A DNA stretch of 64,000 nt. Origin: Alistipes sp. CAG:435. Lineage in GTDB: Bacteria > Bacteroidota > Bacteroidia > Bacteroidales > UBA932. Numbering within the stretch: position 1 is the stretch's first letter; the number at the start of each line of letters is the position of its first letter. The position numbers and the translations under genes are program-made. The notes under the pieces were generated by a model. That model was not told the DNA's origin. It did no database searches and was given only the letters and a program-made list of their open reading frames with translations. Shown one piece after another: positions 7,093 through 15,529 of the stretch. The DNA lies in the NCBI GenBank assembly GCA_000433355.1, contig FR893179.1:62001-126000 (forward strand), read 5' to 3'.

Positions 7093-9195
7093 TTACAACT
7101 CCTTAAGGAAGCGGGCCATAGCGCTGAGGAAGTCGTTCCTGTATTCCTGAATAGGGTCGTTGCAGTACTTGGCGTTGCGGAAGCCGTAGCCGTGGCCGCC
7201 GCCAGGGAAGGCGTGCATCTCGCAAGGGACACCGTTCTTCACGAGGGCGTTGAAATAGCGGACCTCGTTCTCCGGCGGAACACCATAGTCGTTGGAACTG
7301 AATATGATGAATGTCTTCGGCGTGTCCGCGCTGACCTGCTTGTCCAATGAATATCTTTCCTTGAGGGCCTCGAATTTCTTCTTGCCGGTATCCCAGCTTT
7401 CGAAATCCTTACCTTTCCTGTTGTACCAGCCTTTCTCCGTTCCTATGAGGTTGTTGAAACTGCCTTCGTGACCGACTCCAGGCTCGGAGGAGATCACCGG
7501 ATAGACAAGGATTGAGAAGTCCGGCCTGGTCTCTGCATCGATATACTGCGTGGATGCAGTGGCCGCGAGATGTCCACCGGCTGAGAATCCCATCACACCG
7601 ATCTGCTTCACGCCCCACTCCGGAGCGTAGTGGCGGCAATAACGGAACACGTTCTGCACATCGTTCAGCGGCACGTTCCAGTGGCCGTATGGCAGACGGT
7701 ACTTGAGCACGGCTGCACTGATGCCCTGACTGTTAAGCCATTCCGCGGCGTATTGTCCCTCGTGCACGTAAGCTGTGAACCAATAGGCTCCGCCTGGGCA
7801 GATGATGACCATCTTGCCGTTCGGATTCTTTGCCAGATAAAGTTCGAACCTCGCGCTGTCACCGGTGAATTTCAGATTCATATCCTTGGTCAGTTCCTCC
7901 GACTTAGTGCAGCCGTTGGACTCTCCAGGGCCGAGTGTTATGCCCTCGATTCCCTTATCAACATTCTGTCCTTCCGGGTACAGATAGACAACCTTGTCCG
8001 GCTTGCATGTGAACTGCTCTCTGGCGACTTTAGGCAACTCCTTCTTGCCGTTCACGCTTTCAAGCTGCTGGCCGAGCCATCTTTCCAGAGCCGCTGAGAA
8101 CTCAGGCCTGCACGATCCCAGATTGTCCTTGCAGACCTTTGGGTCAAGGCCGATGCTCAGATCAGTGAATCCCCAGCCGTGACCTCCTTTCGGATAAATA
8201 TGAAGCTCAGCAGGGACCTTGTTTCTGACGAGAGCCTGATAGAATTTCACGGAACTTACAACCGGTACGGTCTTGTCGTAGGTGCTGACGCCGATGAAAG
8301 TCGGGGGAGTGGTAGGGGTGACATCACGATAGGTGGTGTACATTCTCTTCAGCCCATCATATTCATTCAAGCCATTGTACCATTGGCCGAAAGGTTTGTC
8401 CTCCCTGTCGGTCCACGACGCTTCGCCGCCGAGAAGATTGTCAACCGATCCTTTGTGTGTGGCATTCTCGTCCATCAGGATAACAGGGTAGAGGAGTACC
8501 GCGAAGTCCGGCCTTGTCGTGGAGTCAACGTACATAGTCTCGGCAGTGCTGGCGAGATGTCCTCCAGCCGAGAATCCCATCACACCGATCTGCTTTATTC
8601 CCCAGTCCTCTGAATGATGCCTGCAATAACGGAATGCGTTCTGCACATCCTGAAGCGGAACCTCACGATGCCCGTTTGGCAGACGATACTTCAGAACAGC
8701 ACAGGCGACATTTCTGTCATTCAGCCATTTTGCCACATAAGATCCTTCGTTCCAAGTTGAAAGGCCGGCGTACCCACCGCCTGGACAAGCGATGACCATC
8801 TGTCCGTTCGGTTTTTCAGGCAAGAATATGTCAATACGCGCGCTGTCCGTCACATTGGAGACGAATCCCCAGCCGCCGGCCACCTCCGCTCCTTCCAGAC
8901 CGTTTGAGACTAGCGGCCCTTGGGTCACAGCCACACCGTTCTCGACTATCCCTTGGTCCACTCCCTGTCCCTTCGGATAGAGGTAAACGGTTTTTGTGGG
9001 AGCATATTCAATGCCCGGCGTGTTCTTGGCCTTCAGTTTTTCCTCGACAGGGGAAGTCCTTGCCAACGGATTGACATTCACCACCGTTCCGTCAAGGACC
9101 AGCTGGCTTTTCTTCGCCTTTTTCTGCGCCGAAGCATCCGTCCCTGCGCAGACAACCGCCGCCACCATAGCGGCCAGAAGAAATGTTCTTTTCAT
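7093..9195 (-). CDS. Secreted tandem-domain alpha/beta hydrolase (esterase-like)
   Basis: A 700-aa exported protein with signal peptide (MKRTFLLAAMVAAVVCAGTD, cleaved after ASAQ) and two complete alpha/beta-hydrolase domains in one chain, about residues 60-375 and 395-700. Each has the nucleophile elbow GVMGFSAGGHLA, an HGG-like oxyanion region (ACPGGGYAG, ICPGGAYWF) and a catalytic histidine (GGHGWGF, GGHGYGF). The domains resemble acetyl-xylan-esterase/BD-FAE-type carbohydrate esterases, so removal of acyl groups from plant glycans is the likely role; substrate unproven. The halves are clearly paralogous, so the gene arose by internal duplication. It has its own promoter (9234-9241) and terminator. 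Confidence 0.85.
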   Translation of the reverse strand: MKRTFLLAAMVAAVVCAGTDASAQKKAKKSQLVLDGTVVNVNPLARTSPVEEKLKAKNTPGIEYAPTKTVYLYPKGQGVDQGIVENGVAVTQGPLVSNGLEGAEVAGGWGFVSNVTDSARIDIFLPEKPNGQMVIACPGGGYAGLSTWNEGSYVAKWLNDRNVACAVLKYRLPNGHREVPLQDVQNAFRYCRHHSEDWGIKQIGVMGFSAGGHLASTAETMYVDSTTRPDFAVLLYPVILMDENATHKGSVDNLLGGEASWTDREDKPFGQWYNGLNEYDGLKRMYTTYRDVTPTTPPTFIGVSTYDKTVPVVSSVKFYQALVRNKVPAELHIYPKGGHGWGFTDLSIGLDPKVCKDNLGSCRPEFSAALERWLGQQLESVNGKKELPKVAREQFTCKPDKVVYLYPEGQNVDKGIEGITLGPGESNGCTKSEELTKDMNLKFTGDSARFELYLAKNPNGKMVIICPGGAYWFTAYVHEGQYAAEWLNSQGISAAVLKYRLPYGHWNVPLNDVQNVFRYCRHYAPEWGVKQIGVMGFSAGGHLAATASTQYIDAETRPDFSILVYPVISSEPGVGHEGSFNNLIGTEKGWYNRKGKDFESWDTGKKKFEALKERYSLDKQVSADTPKTFIIFSSNDYGVPPENEVRYFNALVKNGVPCEMHAFPGGGHGYGFRNAKYCNDPIQEYRNDFLSAMARFLKEL

Positions 9196-9233
9196 ATTAT
9201 CTGTCTTTAGTGTCCTTTTTATGAATATGTCTG

Positions 9234-9241
9234 CAAATATA
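9234..9241 (-). promoter_or_regulatory. -7 element of the double hydrolase gene
   Basis: TATATTTG on the minus strand, 39 bases before the ATG at 9195, matches the TAnnTTTG consensus. Confidence 0.5.
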
Positions 9242-9246
9242 ACGAA

Positions 9247-9274
9247 AAGGAGCGGCTTTTTATGACCGCTCCTT
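9247..9274 (-). terminator. Hairpin terminator of the flotillin operon
   Basis: AAGGAGCGG and CCGCTCCTT form a perfect 9-bp stem with a 10-base loop, followed on the minus strand by a T-rich stretch. It lies 28 bases after the stop of the XRE gene at 9302. Confidence 0.7.
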
Positions 9275-9301
9275 GAAAGATAACTATTTGATTAGTGGTG
9301 T

Positions 9302-9514
9302 TCACTCGGCGTTTTCCCTGAACTCAAGCAAATCTCCAGGCTGACATTCCAATGCCTTGCAGAGCGCGTCGAGTGTGCTGAATCGGACACCCTTGGCCTT
9401 TCCGGTCTTCAGAATCGACAGGTTGACCGCCGAAAGCCCGATCTTGTCAGCCAGTTCGGCGGAAGTCATCTTCCGCCGAGCCAGCATCACATCGACATTT
9501 ACTACTATTGGCAT
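9302..9514 (-). CDS. Small XRE-family regulator of the flotillin operon
   Basis: A 70-aa Cro/CI-type helix-turn-helix protein (MLARRKMTSAELADKIGLSA, then NLSILKTGKAKGVRFSTLDA). It closely resembles the regulator at 3087-3296, so the two are paralogues. It is the last gene of the NfeD-flotillin-XRE operon, 5 bases after the flotillin stop, and is followed by a terminator. Its position suggests autoregulation of a membrane-stress operon; this is inference. Confidence 0.85.
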   Translation of the reverse strand: MPIVVNVDVMLARRKMTSAELADKIGLSAVNLSILKTGKAKGVRFSTLDALCKALECQPGDLLEFRENAE

Positions 9515-9519
9515 AATGA

Positions 9520-10947
9520 TTATTCTTCAGCGGTTTCTTCCTGAGGCTGCTCCTCCGGCTTGGTCTCCTTGCCTTTAAGATATTCGGGCAGATTCATTCC
9601 GGCCATATTGAACAAATCCTGAAGCGGAGGTACTGAGCCCATCAGACCGGAAATGAAATTCGCGGTCGATGTCTTGCCGTTCTTGCCGTCTCCGTTGCCG
9701 TCCCATACGGTCACCTTGTCGATCTTTATGCCCTTGACAGCCTCGACCTGAGTCTTGACGAGTTCAGGCAGTTTGTCCGCGATAAGCATAAGCACAGCCT
9801 TCTGAGGATCGCCGGCAGCGGCCTTGACCATCTCGTTGAAACCGTCGGCCTGCTTTGAGAGGATCTCAAGGGTACCACGGGCCTGAGCGTCCATCTTTGC
9901 GAATATCGCGTCAGCCTCTCCCTTGGCCAGCCTGCGGACCTTCTCGGCCTCGGCCTCAGCCTCGATGATGAGCTTCTCCTTGTCGATCTGGGCAGGAACG
10001 ACGATGTTGGCCTGCTGGGTAGCCCTCTCCCTCTCGGCACGGGCAAGCTCGGCGTCACGCTCGCTCTGGTAGGCCTCCTGGAGGGCCTTCGCTGCCTGAA
10101 CCTTCTCGGCTGCGACCGCTATACGCGCGGCCTCGGCCTCCTTCTCGCGGCGCTGGGCGTCAGAGTTTGCGATGTCGATCTTGGAAGTGTTCTCTCCCTG
10201 CACGGCGAGGGCGTTTGCCGCGGCAGTCTTGATACGGGTATCTCTCTGGGTCTCAGCGATTCTGATGTCCTTGTCCCTGTCGGCCTCGGCCTTACCGATC
10301 TCACCGTAGCGGTTCTGCTCGGCCACGCTCTTCTTGGCGTCGTTGATGGCCTTGGCGGCGGCTTCCTTACCGAGAGCCTCGATGTAGCCGGACTCGTCAC
10401 GGATGTCGGTCACGTTCACGTTGATGAGCTTGAGGCCGATCTTTCGGAGCTCAGCCTCCACGTTCTGGCTGACGGCAACGAGGAATTTGTCACGGTCAGA
10501 GTTGATCTCCTCGATGTCCATCGTGGCGATCACCAGACGAAGCTGTCCGAAAAGGATGTCGGTCGCGATGTTCTGGATGTTGTCGATGGAGAGTCCGAGA
10601 AGCCTCTCGGCTGCGTTAGTCATACTGTCCGGCTCGGTGGAGATACCAACCGTGAACCGGCAAGGCACATCCACACGGATGTTCTGCTTGGAAAGCGCGT
10701 TGGTAAGGTTGCACTCGATCGAGATCGGCTTGAGGTCAAGGAACGCATAGTCCTGGAACACAGGCCAGACGAACGCCGCACCACCGTGGATGCATCGCGC
10801 GGATGAGATTGATCCGCTCTTGTTCTTGCCTGTCTTACCGTAGATGACCATAACCTTGTCGGAAGGGCAGCGGCGGTAGCGCTTGAGAATCGCCGAAAAA
10901 GTCACGAATATGACTGCGACGACGATGAGGATCAGTGATAGTTCCAT
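9520..10947 (-). CDS. Flotillin-like SPFH membrane scaffold protein
   Basis: A 475-aa protein with an N-terminal membrane helix (LSLILIVVAVIFVTFSAIL), an SPFH/band-7 domain (about residues 30-210, AAFVWPVFQDYAFLDLKPIS) and a long Ala/Glu/Arg coiled coil (about 210-390, with AEAEAEKVRRLAKGEADAI). It belongs to the flotillin/FloT-YqiK group that organises membrane microdomains. The ATG at 10947, inside the hexamer run TTGAATATGG, is preferred over a TTG two codons upstream. It follows the NfeD-like gene by about 70 bases, the same pairing as YuaF-FloT in Bacillus and YqiJ-YqiK in enterobacteria, which supports both calls. Confidence 0.92.
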   Translation of the reverse strand: MELSLILIVVAVIFVTFSAILKRYRRCPSDKVMVIYGKTGKNKSGSISSARCIHGGAAFVWPVFQDYAFLDLKPISIECNLTNALSKQNIRVDVPCRFTVGISTEPDSMTNAAERLLGLSIDNIQNIATDILFGQLRLVIATMDIEEINSDRDKFLVAVSQNVEAELRKIGLKLINVNVTDIRDESGYIEALGKEAAAKAINDAKKSVAEQNRYGEIGKAEADRDKDIRIAETQRDTRIKTAAANALAVQGENTSKIDIANSDAQRREKEAEAARIAVAAEKVQAAKALQEAYQSERDAELARAERERATQQANIVVPAQIDKEKLIIEAEAEAEKVRRLAKGEADAIFAKMDAQARGTLEILSKQADGFNEMVKAAAGDPQKAVLMLIADKLPELVKTQVEAVKGIKIDKVTVWDGNGDGKNGKTSTANFISGLMGSVPPLQDLFNMAGMNLPEYLKGKETKPEEQPQEETAEE

Positions 10948-11018
10948 ATTCAAAATCTTTAATGGGTTTATAATATTCCTTTAATATATTCGGTCAGGTT
11001 AGAAATGGCTTCGGTTGG

Positions 11019-11609
11019 TTAGATGATGGTCGGAGTCAGCTCCTCAACCAGTAGGGTGTAGTCATTGATGACTTCGGTGACCTTGATGGCCTTGCCGGTC
11101 GGGATTGTCTCCCCGTCTGTGACTGCGTCATATTCCCTGACGGCGTTGTTGATGGTGATCTGGACCTTGCCTTCGCCCTTGCGCTCGCCCGGAATCGTGA
11201 GGTAAACCTTCCCCTCGCAGCCGACAGCGGACTTATGCACATCGATATTCCCCGTCTGCTGCATTCCGCTGAGCCATTTGAATATCCACATAACAACCGT
11301 GACCAGAAGTATGCCGACAATTACGGAGACGATGATCAGCAACGCGTTGGACTGAATCTTCTCGTGCATCAGCACCGCCGTCCATCCGAATCCCATGCAG
11401 AAGTTGACCAGGTTGCGGAACGTCAGCAAATTCATCGAAGGATCCGCGTCGAACGATCCGTCCGAAGTGTCGAGATCGAAATCAGCGTCGTGGTCTCCCA
11501 GTCCGAGGAATGTCATAACAGTCTGAATGACGAAAATCAGCGATGCCGAGAGCGTGATGGCCCAAAGGACCTGCATTGCCGTACTAAGTGATGTCCACCA
11601 GGTAATCAT
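11019..11609 (-). CDS. NfeD-like membrane protein (YuaF/YqiJ type)
   Basis: A 196-aa protein with three predicted membrane segments (WAITLSASLIFVIQTVMTFL; a stretch around FCMGFGWTAVLM; ALLIIVSVIVGILLVTVVMW) and a C-terminal OB-fold of about 75 residues (GCEGKVYLTIPGERKGEGKV). An Asp-rich segment (DHDADFDLDTSDGSFDAD) joins the first two helices. NfeD-like proteins partner flotillins, and this one is the first gene of the flotillin operon. A TATATTTG box lies upstream at 11663-11670. Confidence 0.88.
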   Translation of the reverse strand: MITWWTSLSTAMQVLWAITLSASLIFVIQTVMTFLGLGDHDADFDLDTSDGSFDADPSMNLLTFRNLVNFCMGFGWTAVLMHEKIQSNALLIIVSVIVGILLVTVVMWIFKWLSGMQQTGNIDVHKSAVGCEGKVYLTIPGERKGEGKVQITINNAVREYDAVTDGETIPTGKAIKVTEVINDYTLLVEELTPTII

Positions 11610-11662
11610 ATCTATTAGTTTTTAGTTAGGCGGCCGGATTCCTTTCCGCACCGCTTCTTTTG

Positions 11663-11670
11663 CAAATATA
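11663..11670 (-). promoter_or_regulatory. -7 element of the NfeD-flotillin operon
   Basis: TATATTTG on the minus strand, 54 bases before the ATG at 11609. No clear -33 box is seen. Confidence 0.45.
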
Positions 11671-11896
11671 TTAATAAATTTATGAAAAACAATAATCTTT
11701 TCAAAAAATACATAAATATTTTATGAATATGCCCGCTCGCCGTCACCGCACCTCGCCGCATAAGGGAACCAGCTGCGGAGCGAAAGGGGGAATGCTGGCG
11801 GACGGGCCACGGATTTGTACGAAAATCAATGAATATTGTATGAAATGAAGATCGCTCTTATTTCGTACATCATTCCAGTTGTTTCATAAAACTGAT
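11671..11896. other. Intergenic region without a gene
   Basis: This divergent intergenic stretch between the NfeD operon and the lipoprotein gene is A/T-rich on the left and has a G/C-rich middle (11730-11810) that could fold locally. No coding frame or recognisable RNA was found in it. Confidence 0.4.
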
Positions 11897-11927
11897 TTTG
11901 AAACCGGCATTATATTCCGGAACTTTG
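11897..11927 (+). promoter_or_regulatory. Promoter of the lipoprotein gene
   Basis: TTTG at 11897-11900 and GAACTTTG at 11920-11927 are separated by 19 bases. The -7 box keeps the conserved TTTG but not the TA. The ATG follows at 11953. Confidence 0.45.
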
Positions 11928-11952
11928 CATCGTTGAAAATATCGGATATGTT

Positions 11953-13176
11953 ATGAAAACAAAAAAGATACACCATTATATGAACAAAACTATTCACGTG
12001 TCGGCCATCGTGCTGGCGATTCTCATCCTGACCGTGGGCTGCCAAGGGAAGAAGGGCGGCTCACGGGCTGAGGATGAAGGTTCAAACACAGTCCTTGCTG
12101 ACAGCACCATTCAAAAGTATTCCGGAAAGGCCACAGTTACCGGAAGTGAATATTTGGACAAACTCAGTGAAATCTGCCGTTATTCTGTTGATTCGCTCGA
12201 TGGCGGTGGATGTAGCCTTGATTTAGACATTCTGGAGAGCAGGTTCGCCGATGAGATATTCCTTGATTTGGATGAGGATGTCCGGAAGGATGATTTTGCC
12301 CTTTCGGTCAAGGATTGGTTCGACAGGACGGCGTTCCTCTATTACTGCTCTTCGCTTTATGAGCTTCGCGTGCGATATGACCGTAATAACTATTCCTTTG
12401 ACACCACGGCTGTGGAAACGCCGGGCTCGACAATGTTGACTGGAGAGATGAGACCGTCAATGAGCGTGTTGCAGAAGGTGTTCCCTGACAAACGTGTCAG
12501 AGATGCGGCCTCAGCGCTTTTGAATATGCTGTACAAGACCCCTGATTTCAATGATGTGAGCAAGCATTTAGGTGAATTGGTGGATGCTTATAAATCAGCC
12601 GCTTTCGCTTCCGGGATGCCAATAGATACGGCCAAGATCGGCAAAGCTTTCGCGAATGAGGATGCTTACTATGACAAGTCGGCGTTTGTTCCGGACATAA
12701 AGCGTTTCCGTGACGCAAGGGCCTATTTTGACAGTGCAGCCGTTCAGATCAAAGATCCTGTCGGAGAGATAGAGGCGCGGATGAAAGCCCCGATGGATTT
12801 CGACACCAAGTGTGTCTATGCGATAGAACTTTCGCACGTACAGCCGGTAGATTGCGTGGACACCCTCGGGGCTCTCATAGAGTCAAGAATATATTCCCGC
12901 TACCTCCTTGAGGTCTGGGAGAATTGGCGTGCAGAAGCCCAGTTCGGGTGGTTCGGCTGCTCGAATGATTCCGAAATTCCCAACGCCTATTATTTGAAAA
13001 TCAGGAATATCTGTGCAAATACGATGATCCGTCATATTCAGAAACATCCGGAAGACAACGATGCGTATCTGCGCCTCTTCCGTTTGCTTTATTGCGAACC
13101 GATCCATCGTGGCGGCGGCCTCTTTGGCAACGAAGTAGTTGCTATATTGTGTCATCTCCGTAGCGCGGAATATTAA
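11953..13176 (+). CDS. Lipoprotein of unknown function
   Basis: A 407-aa protein with a type-II signal peptide: hydrophobic stretch (VSAIVLAILILTVGC) and the lipobox LTVGC giving the acylated cysteine. A second ATG nine codons downstream (MNKTIHVSAIV) is an equally plausible start. The mature part is mostly helical and acidic, with aromatic motifs (FGWFGCSNDS, DNDAYLRLFRLLYCEPIHRG). I do not recognise a family. Its 5' region has a plausible promoter and it is not in an obvious operon. Location at the periplasmic or outer-membrane face is inferred from the lipobox. Confidence 0.7.
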   Translation: MKTKKIHHYMNKTIHVSAIVLAILILTVGCQGKKGGSRAEDEGSNTVLADSTIQKYSGKATVTGSEYLDKLSEICRYSVDSLDGGGCSLDLDILESRFADEIFLDLDEDVRKDDFALSVKDWFDRTAFLYYCSSLYELRVRYDRNNYSFDTTAVETPGSTMLTGEMRPSMSVLQKVFPDKRVRDAASALLNMLYKTPDFNDVSKHLGELVDAYKSAAFASGMPIDTAKIGKAFANEDAYYDKSAFVPDIKRFRDARAYFDSAAVQIKDPVGEIEARMKAPMDFDTKCVYAIELSHVQPVDCVDTLGALIESRIYSRYLLEVWENWRAEAQFGWFGCSNDSEIPNAYYLKIRNICANTMIRHIQKHPEDNDAYLRLFRLLYCEPIHRGGGLFGNEVVAILCHLRSAEY

Positions 13177-13330
13177 GTACTTTTACAAAACCCGTTCAGC
13201 CACACAATGTGTCTGTGCCCAAAGAAGCCATATCTGGCTGAAAAACTCGAAGCCCAAGGTACAAGTTTTTCACGGTAATATGCCATCCAGATGCTTCTGT
13301 CCAGCTTTGGGATGAAAGCATATTGTAATA

Positions 13331-13600
13331 ATGTTTATATTCCTGTTTCCTGATTTTCAGAAGCAGGAAATTCCTCATTTGCTCTTCCGTGACATCATAG
13401 ATAGGATGGAGTTTATGGTGGACACGGCTTCAATAATATTGTTGATGGAAGGTGTGAGCCCTTTTGCTACCGAAAGGCTTGATATGTATTGTCCCATTCT
13501 CATATTTGTCAACAAGTATGTTAACGAATATGTTAACAAACCTTGAGATTTCCAAATAAACTTAATTACCTGATATGAATAGTGGAATGTCCTAACTTAA
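13331..13600 (-). pseudogene. Deleted copy of the XRE/nucleotidyltransferase pair
   Basis: Three blocks match the intact locus at 21948-23220 in the same order: the end of the nucleotidyltransferase (LLLKxQE, 13340-13400), its N-terminal region (near 13410-13455) and the start plus upstream region of the XRE gene (13455-13600). The middle of both genes is missing. One deletion joint is at GTGTGAG, which occurs at both corresponding points in the intact locus (near 22587 and 23096), as expected for deletion between short direct repeats. The upstream operator-like repeats remain at 13508-13537. Confidence 0.8.
13508..13537. promoter_or_regulatory. Operator-like 12-bp iterons (remnant copy)
   Basis: GTCAAC, GTTAAC and GTTAAC occur at exactly 12-base steps (13508, 13520, 13532). 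Two equivalents stand before the intact antitoxin at 23149 and 23161. The spacing of about one helical turn suggests repressor binding. Confidence 0.45.
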
Positions 13601-13701
13601 ACGAACTAATGATGCTCCTCAACAGGCGTTAATTTGCGTAAATCACGCTTTTAGAGGGACAATAATCTATTCACGAGCGTATTTCTGTCATATTCCCGCT
13701 T

Positions 13702-13908
13702 TTAGGGAACGTGGGTTAAAATTGGTGAACATACCTGTTCAGCTATCTGCCTTTCTTCATTCTTTTGTGTGTCGTAATCAAATCTGGTCTGAAGGTTCAC
13801 CCACTCTATTGATGGTATGCCAAGAATTACTTCTAACTTGTCGGCCACTGGCTTAGTGATTGACCTCTTCCCCTTGATAATTTCGCTAAGATGTGACGCA
13901 TTGTTCAC
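13702..13908 (-). pseudogene. HigA-type antitoxin fragment
   Basis: The frame reads ASHLSEIIKGKRSITKPVAD followed by KLEVILGIPSIEWVNLQTRF, which matches the second half of the XRE domain of HigA addiction-module antitoxins. The first 35-40 residues, including the first helices of the domain, are missing, and no higB toxin is adjacent. The fragment starts at the stop codon of the AbiEii gene (overlapping TTGTGA), so a deletion has joined the two loci. It is unlikely to be functional. Confidence 0.65.
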
Positions 13909-14690
13909 AAATTGCCTTCTACGAATTCGGGAAAAAGGAGTATCCTGTCAGCGGAATCTGTGTTGAACAGCAGGTGCTCGAAATCACGCTTTTTCACATT
14001 CAGGTCAATTGTGGCTAACTTGTCCGTGATGGCTTTTTTCAAATCATCAGTGTTTGATATTCCGGCTCTTTCCTTCAGAAACTCATACGAAGGCTTGGTC
14101 TGTTGCATCAAAAACATACAATCATAGAAGTCACGGCCTTTTGCCCTTGCGAGCAAGGCTGAGAACTTCATACCGAGCAATACGGAATCCGGTGGAACCG
14201 GTAGTGAGAAGAAAAATCCACATCGCTGTACATGCCGCATCTCAATCGGGTATGCGACACCTTGGTTCTGCGCCTCAATCTTCAATAGGAAACGCTCCTC
14301 TCTATGACCTGTCAATCCAAGTTCAAAGAGAAATTCAGGAAAGAATATGTTCCTTCTGAAAGCGGTCAACTTGGAATTTGCCTTGTCACGAGTCTCAACA
14401 TTCAGACCACTGTGTCTCAAAAAAGTGATCACGCCGTCAGTCATTTCAACAAATTTCTGCTCCGTGAGGTCCTTGCAGTCGAAGTCGAGATTTTCCGAGA
14501 ACCTGTCTATTCCTTTGATGAGGCGTAGGTTTGTGCCACCAATGAATGCCAGTTTGCTGATGTATGGCGTTGTGGCAAGATGGTCAAGCACCATCAGTTG
14601 AATATATTCCTTGAGAATATGCTTCTGAAAGGCGGCGTTTGATGCTATCTGAGACGGAAAATAACTGTTAATGTAATTCAAGTCAATCAT
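13905..14690 (-). CDS. AbiEii/AbiGii-family nucleotidyltransferase toxin
   Basis: A 261-aa toxin of the type IV AbiE system, a GTP-dependent nucleotidyltransferase-like protein that arrests growth. The nucleotidyltransferase signature is GGTNLRLI followed by RFSENLDFD near residues 50-70; the usual SED(I/L)D here reads SENLD, so the first acidic residue of the DxD pair is Asn. A later motif (LLARAKGRDFYDCMFLMQ) matches the conserved K-xRDxYD region. Its start overlaps the stop of the AbiEi gene by 4 bases, so the pair is translationally coupled with the antitoxin first. The 3' end is fused to a broken HigA frame. AbiE systems act in phage defence and plasmid stability. Confidence 0.88.
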   Translation of the reverse strand: MIDLNYINSYFPSQIASNAAFQKHILKEYIQLMVLDHLATTPYISKLAFIGGTNLRLIKGIDRFSENLDFDCKDLTEQKFVEMTDGVITFLRHSGLNVETRDKANSKLTAFRRNIFFPEFLFELGLTGHREERFLLKIEAQNQGVAYPIEMRHVQRCGFFFSLPVPPDSVLLGMKFSALLARAKGRDFYDCMFLMQQTKPSYEFLKERAGISNTDDLKKAITDKLATIDLNVKKRDFEHLLFNTDSADRILLFPEFVEGNL

Positions 14691-15331
14691 AAATCGTATA
14701 TTCTTAATAGTTTCTTGATTCTGCTGTCCAGTGCCTTGCTGCTGATTCTATATTGATATTCTTTGAGTCTTTCAATATCCAATTCTTCAGTCATATATGC
14801 TTCATCCAGGCGGAGCTGTTCCAACTCAGTGTTGTTGTCGTAAAACGGATAGAGATAGAGCAGATCCAGCAAAGCTTTTTCGGGTTGCGCCAACAGCCAA
14901 GTCTGTTTCGGGGCATTAATCAAGGCTGTGTTGATTGGAAGCTCCACAGGCTTATAGCCGAAGAATAGTTCAGGCTTGACATTTTGATAGGAATATTGCC
15001 CGAACTTGTTTTCAAACCGTGCCGTTTTCAATGTCGAGATTGACGTGATGCTCGTGACCGCCTCCGGAATCATCCCGTACATGCTCAACGCCGTGTGCAG
15101 GCTGATGTATGACGGACGATAGATGCGGCAGGCCACATAGCGTGAGAAATCAGGACGCTGCAACAGCTCCGGAAAAGCGTACCATCCCTGCCGTAATTTT
15201 ATCAACATCCCCTTCCGTGCCCATCTGGTCAGATTATTCCTGTCGAATAAAGGGAAAAACGCCCTTGCCTGATGAACGGAAAAACATCCTTCAGGCAACA
15301 ACTTTTCCCTAAACTCTAAATAACTCACCAC
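14687..15331 (-). CDS. AbiEi-family antitoxin and regulator
   Basis: A 214-aa protein matching the type IV AbiEi antitoxin family: an N-terminal winged-helix DNA-binding domain (FSVHQARAFFPLFDRNNLTR, WARKGMLIKLRQGWYAFPEL) followed by the AbiEi antitoxin domain (PSYISLHTALSMYGMIPEAV, LAQPEKALLDLLYLYPF). AbiEi represses its own promoter and neutralises AbiEii without direct binding in known systems. It is the first gene of the pair, with a TATATTTG box 24 bases upstream of the ATG. Confidence 0.9.
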   Translation of the reverse strand: MVSYLEFREKLLPEGCFSVHQARAFFPLFDRNNLTRWARKGMLIKLRQGWYAFPELLQRPDFSRYVACRIYRPSYISLHTALSMYGMIPEAVTSITSISTLKTARFENKFGQYSYQNVKPELFFGYKPVELPINTALINAPKQTWLLAQPEKALLDLLYLYPFYDNNTELEQLRLDEAYMTEELDIERLKEYQYRISSKALDSRIKKLLRIYDL

Positions 15332-15354
15332 GGCAATATATTTCTAAAACAATG

Positions 15355-15362
15355 CAAATATA
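15355..15362 (-). promoter_or_regulatory. -7 element of the AbiE operon
   Basis: TATATTTG on the minus strand, 24 bases before the AbiEi ATG at 15331. Confidence 0.5.
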
Positions 15363-15529
15363 ATGCTTTTTGGAAATAAAATGTCATCCGCTTTATGATT
15401 TCGGCAAGAAAAATGATATACGGTGACCACTTAAAGAATCAATTGCGCTGAAATGTTATTATCTTAGCGTGGAAGTTTTGAGGATGGCGGGAAGCGGCGG
15501 AAAAGAACTATTGAATAAGACTGAAACTG

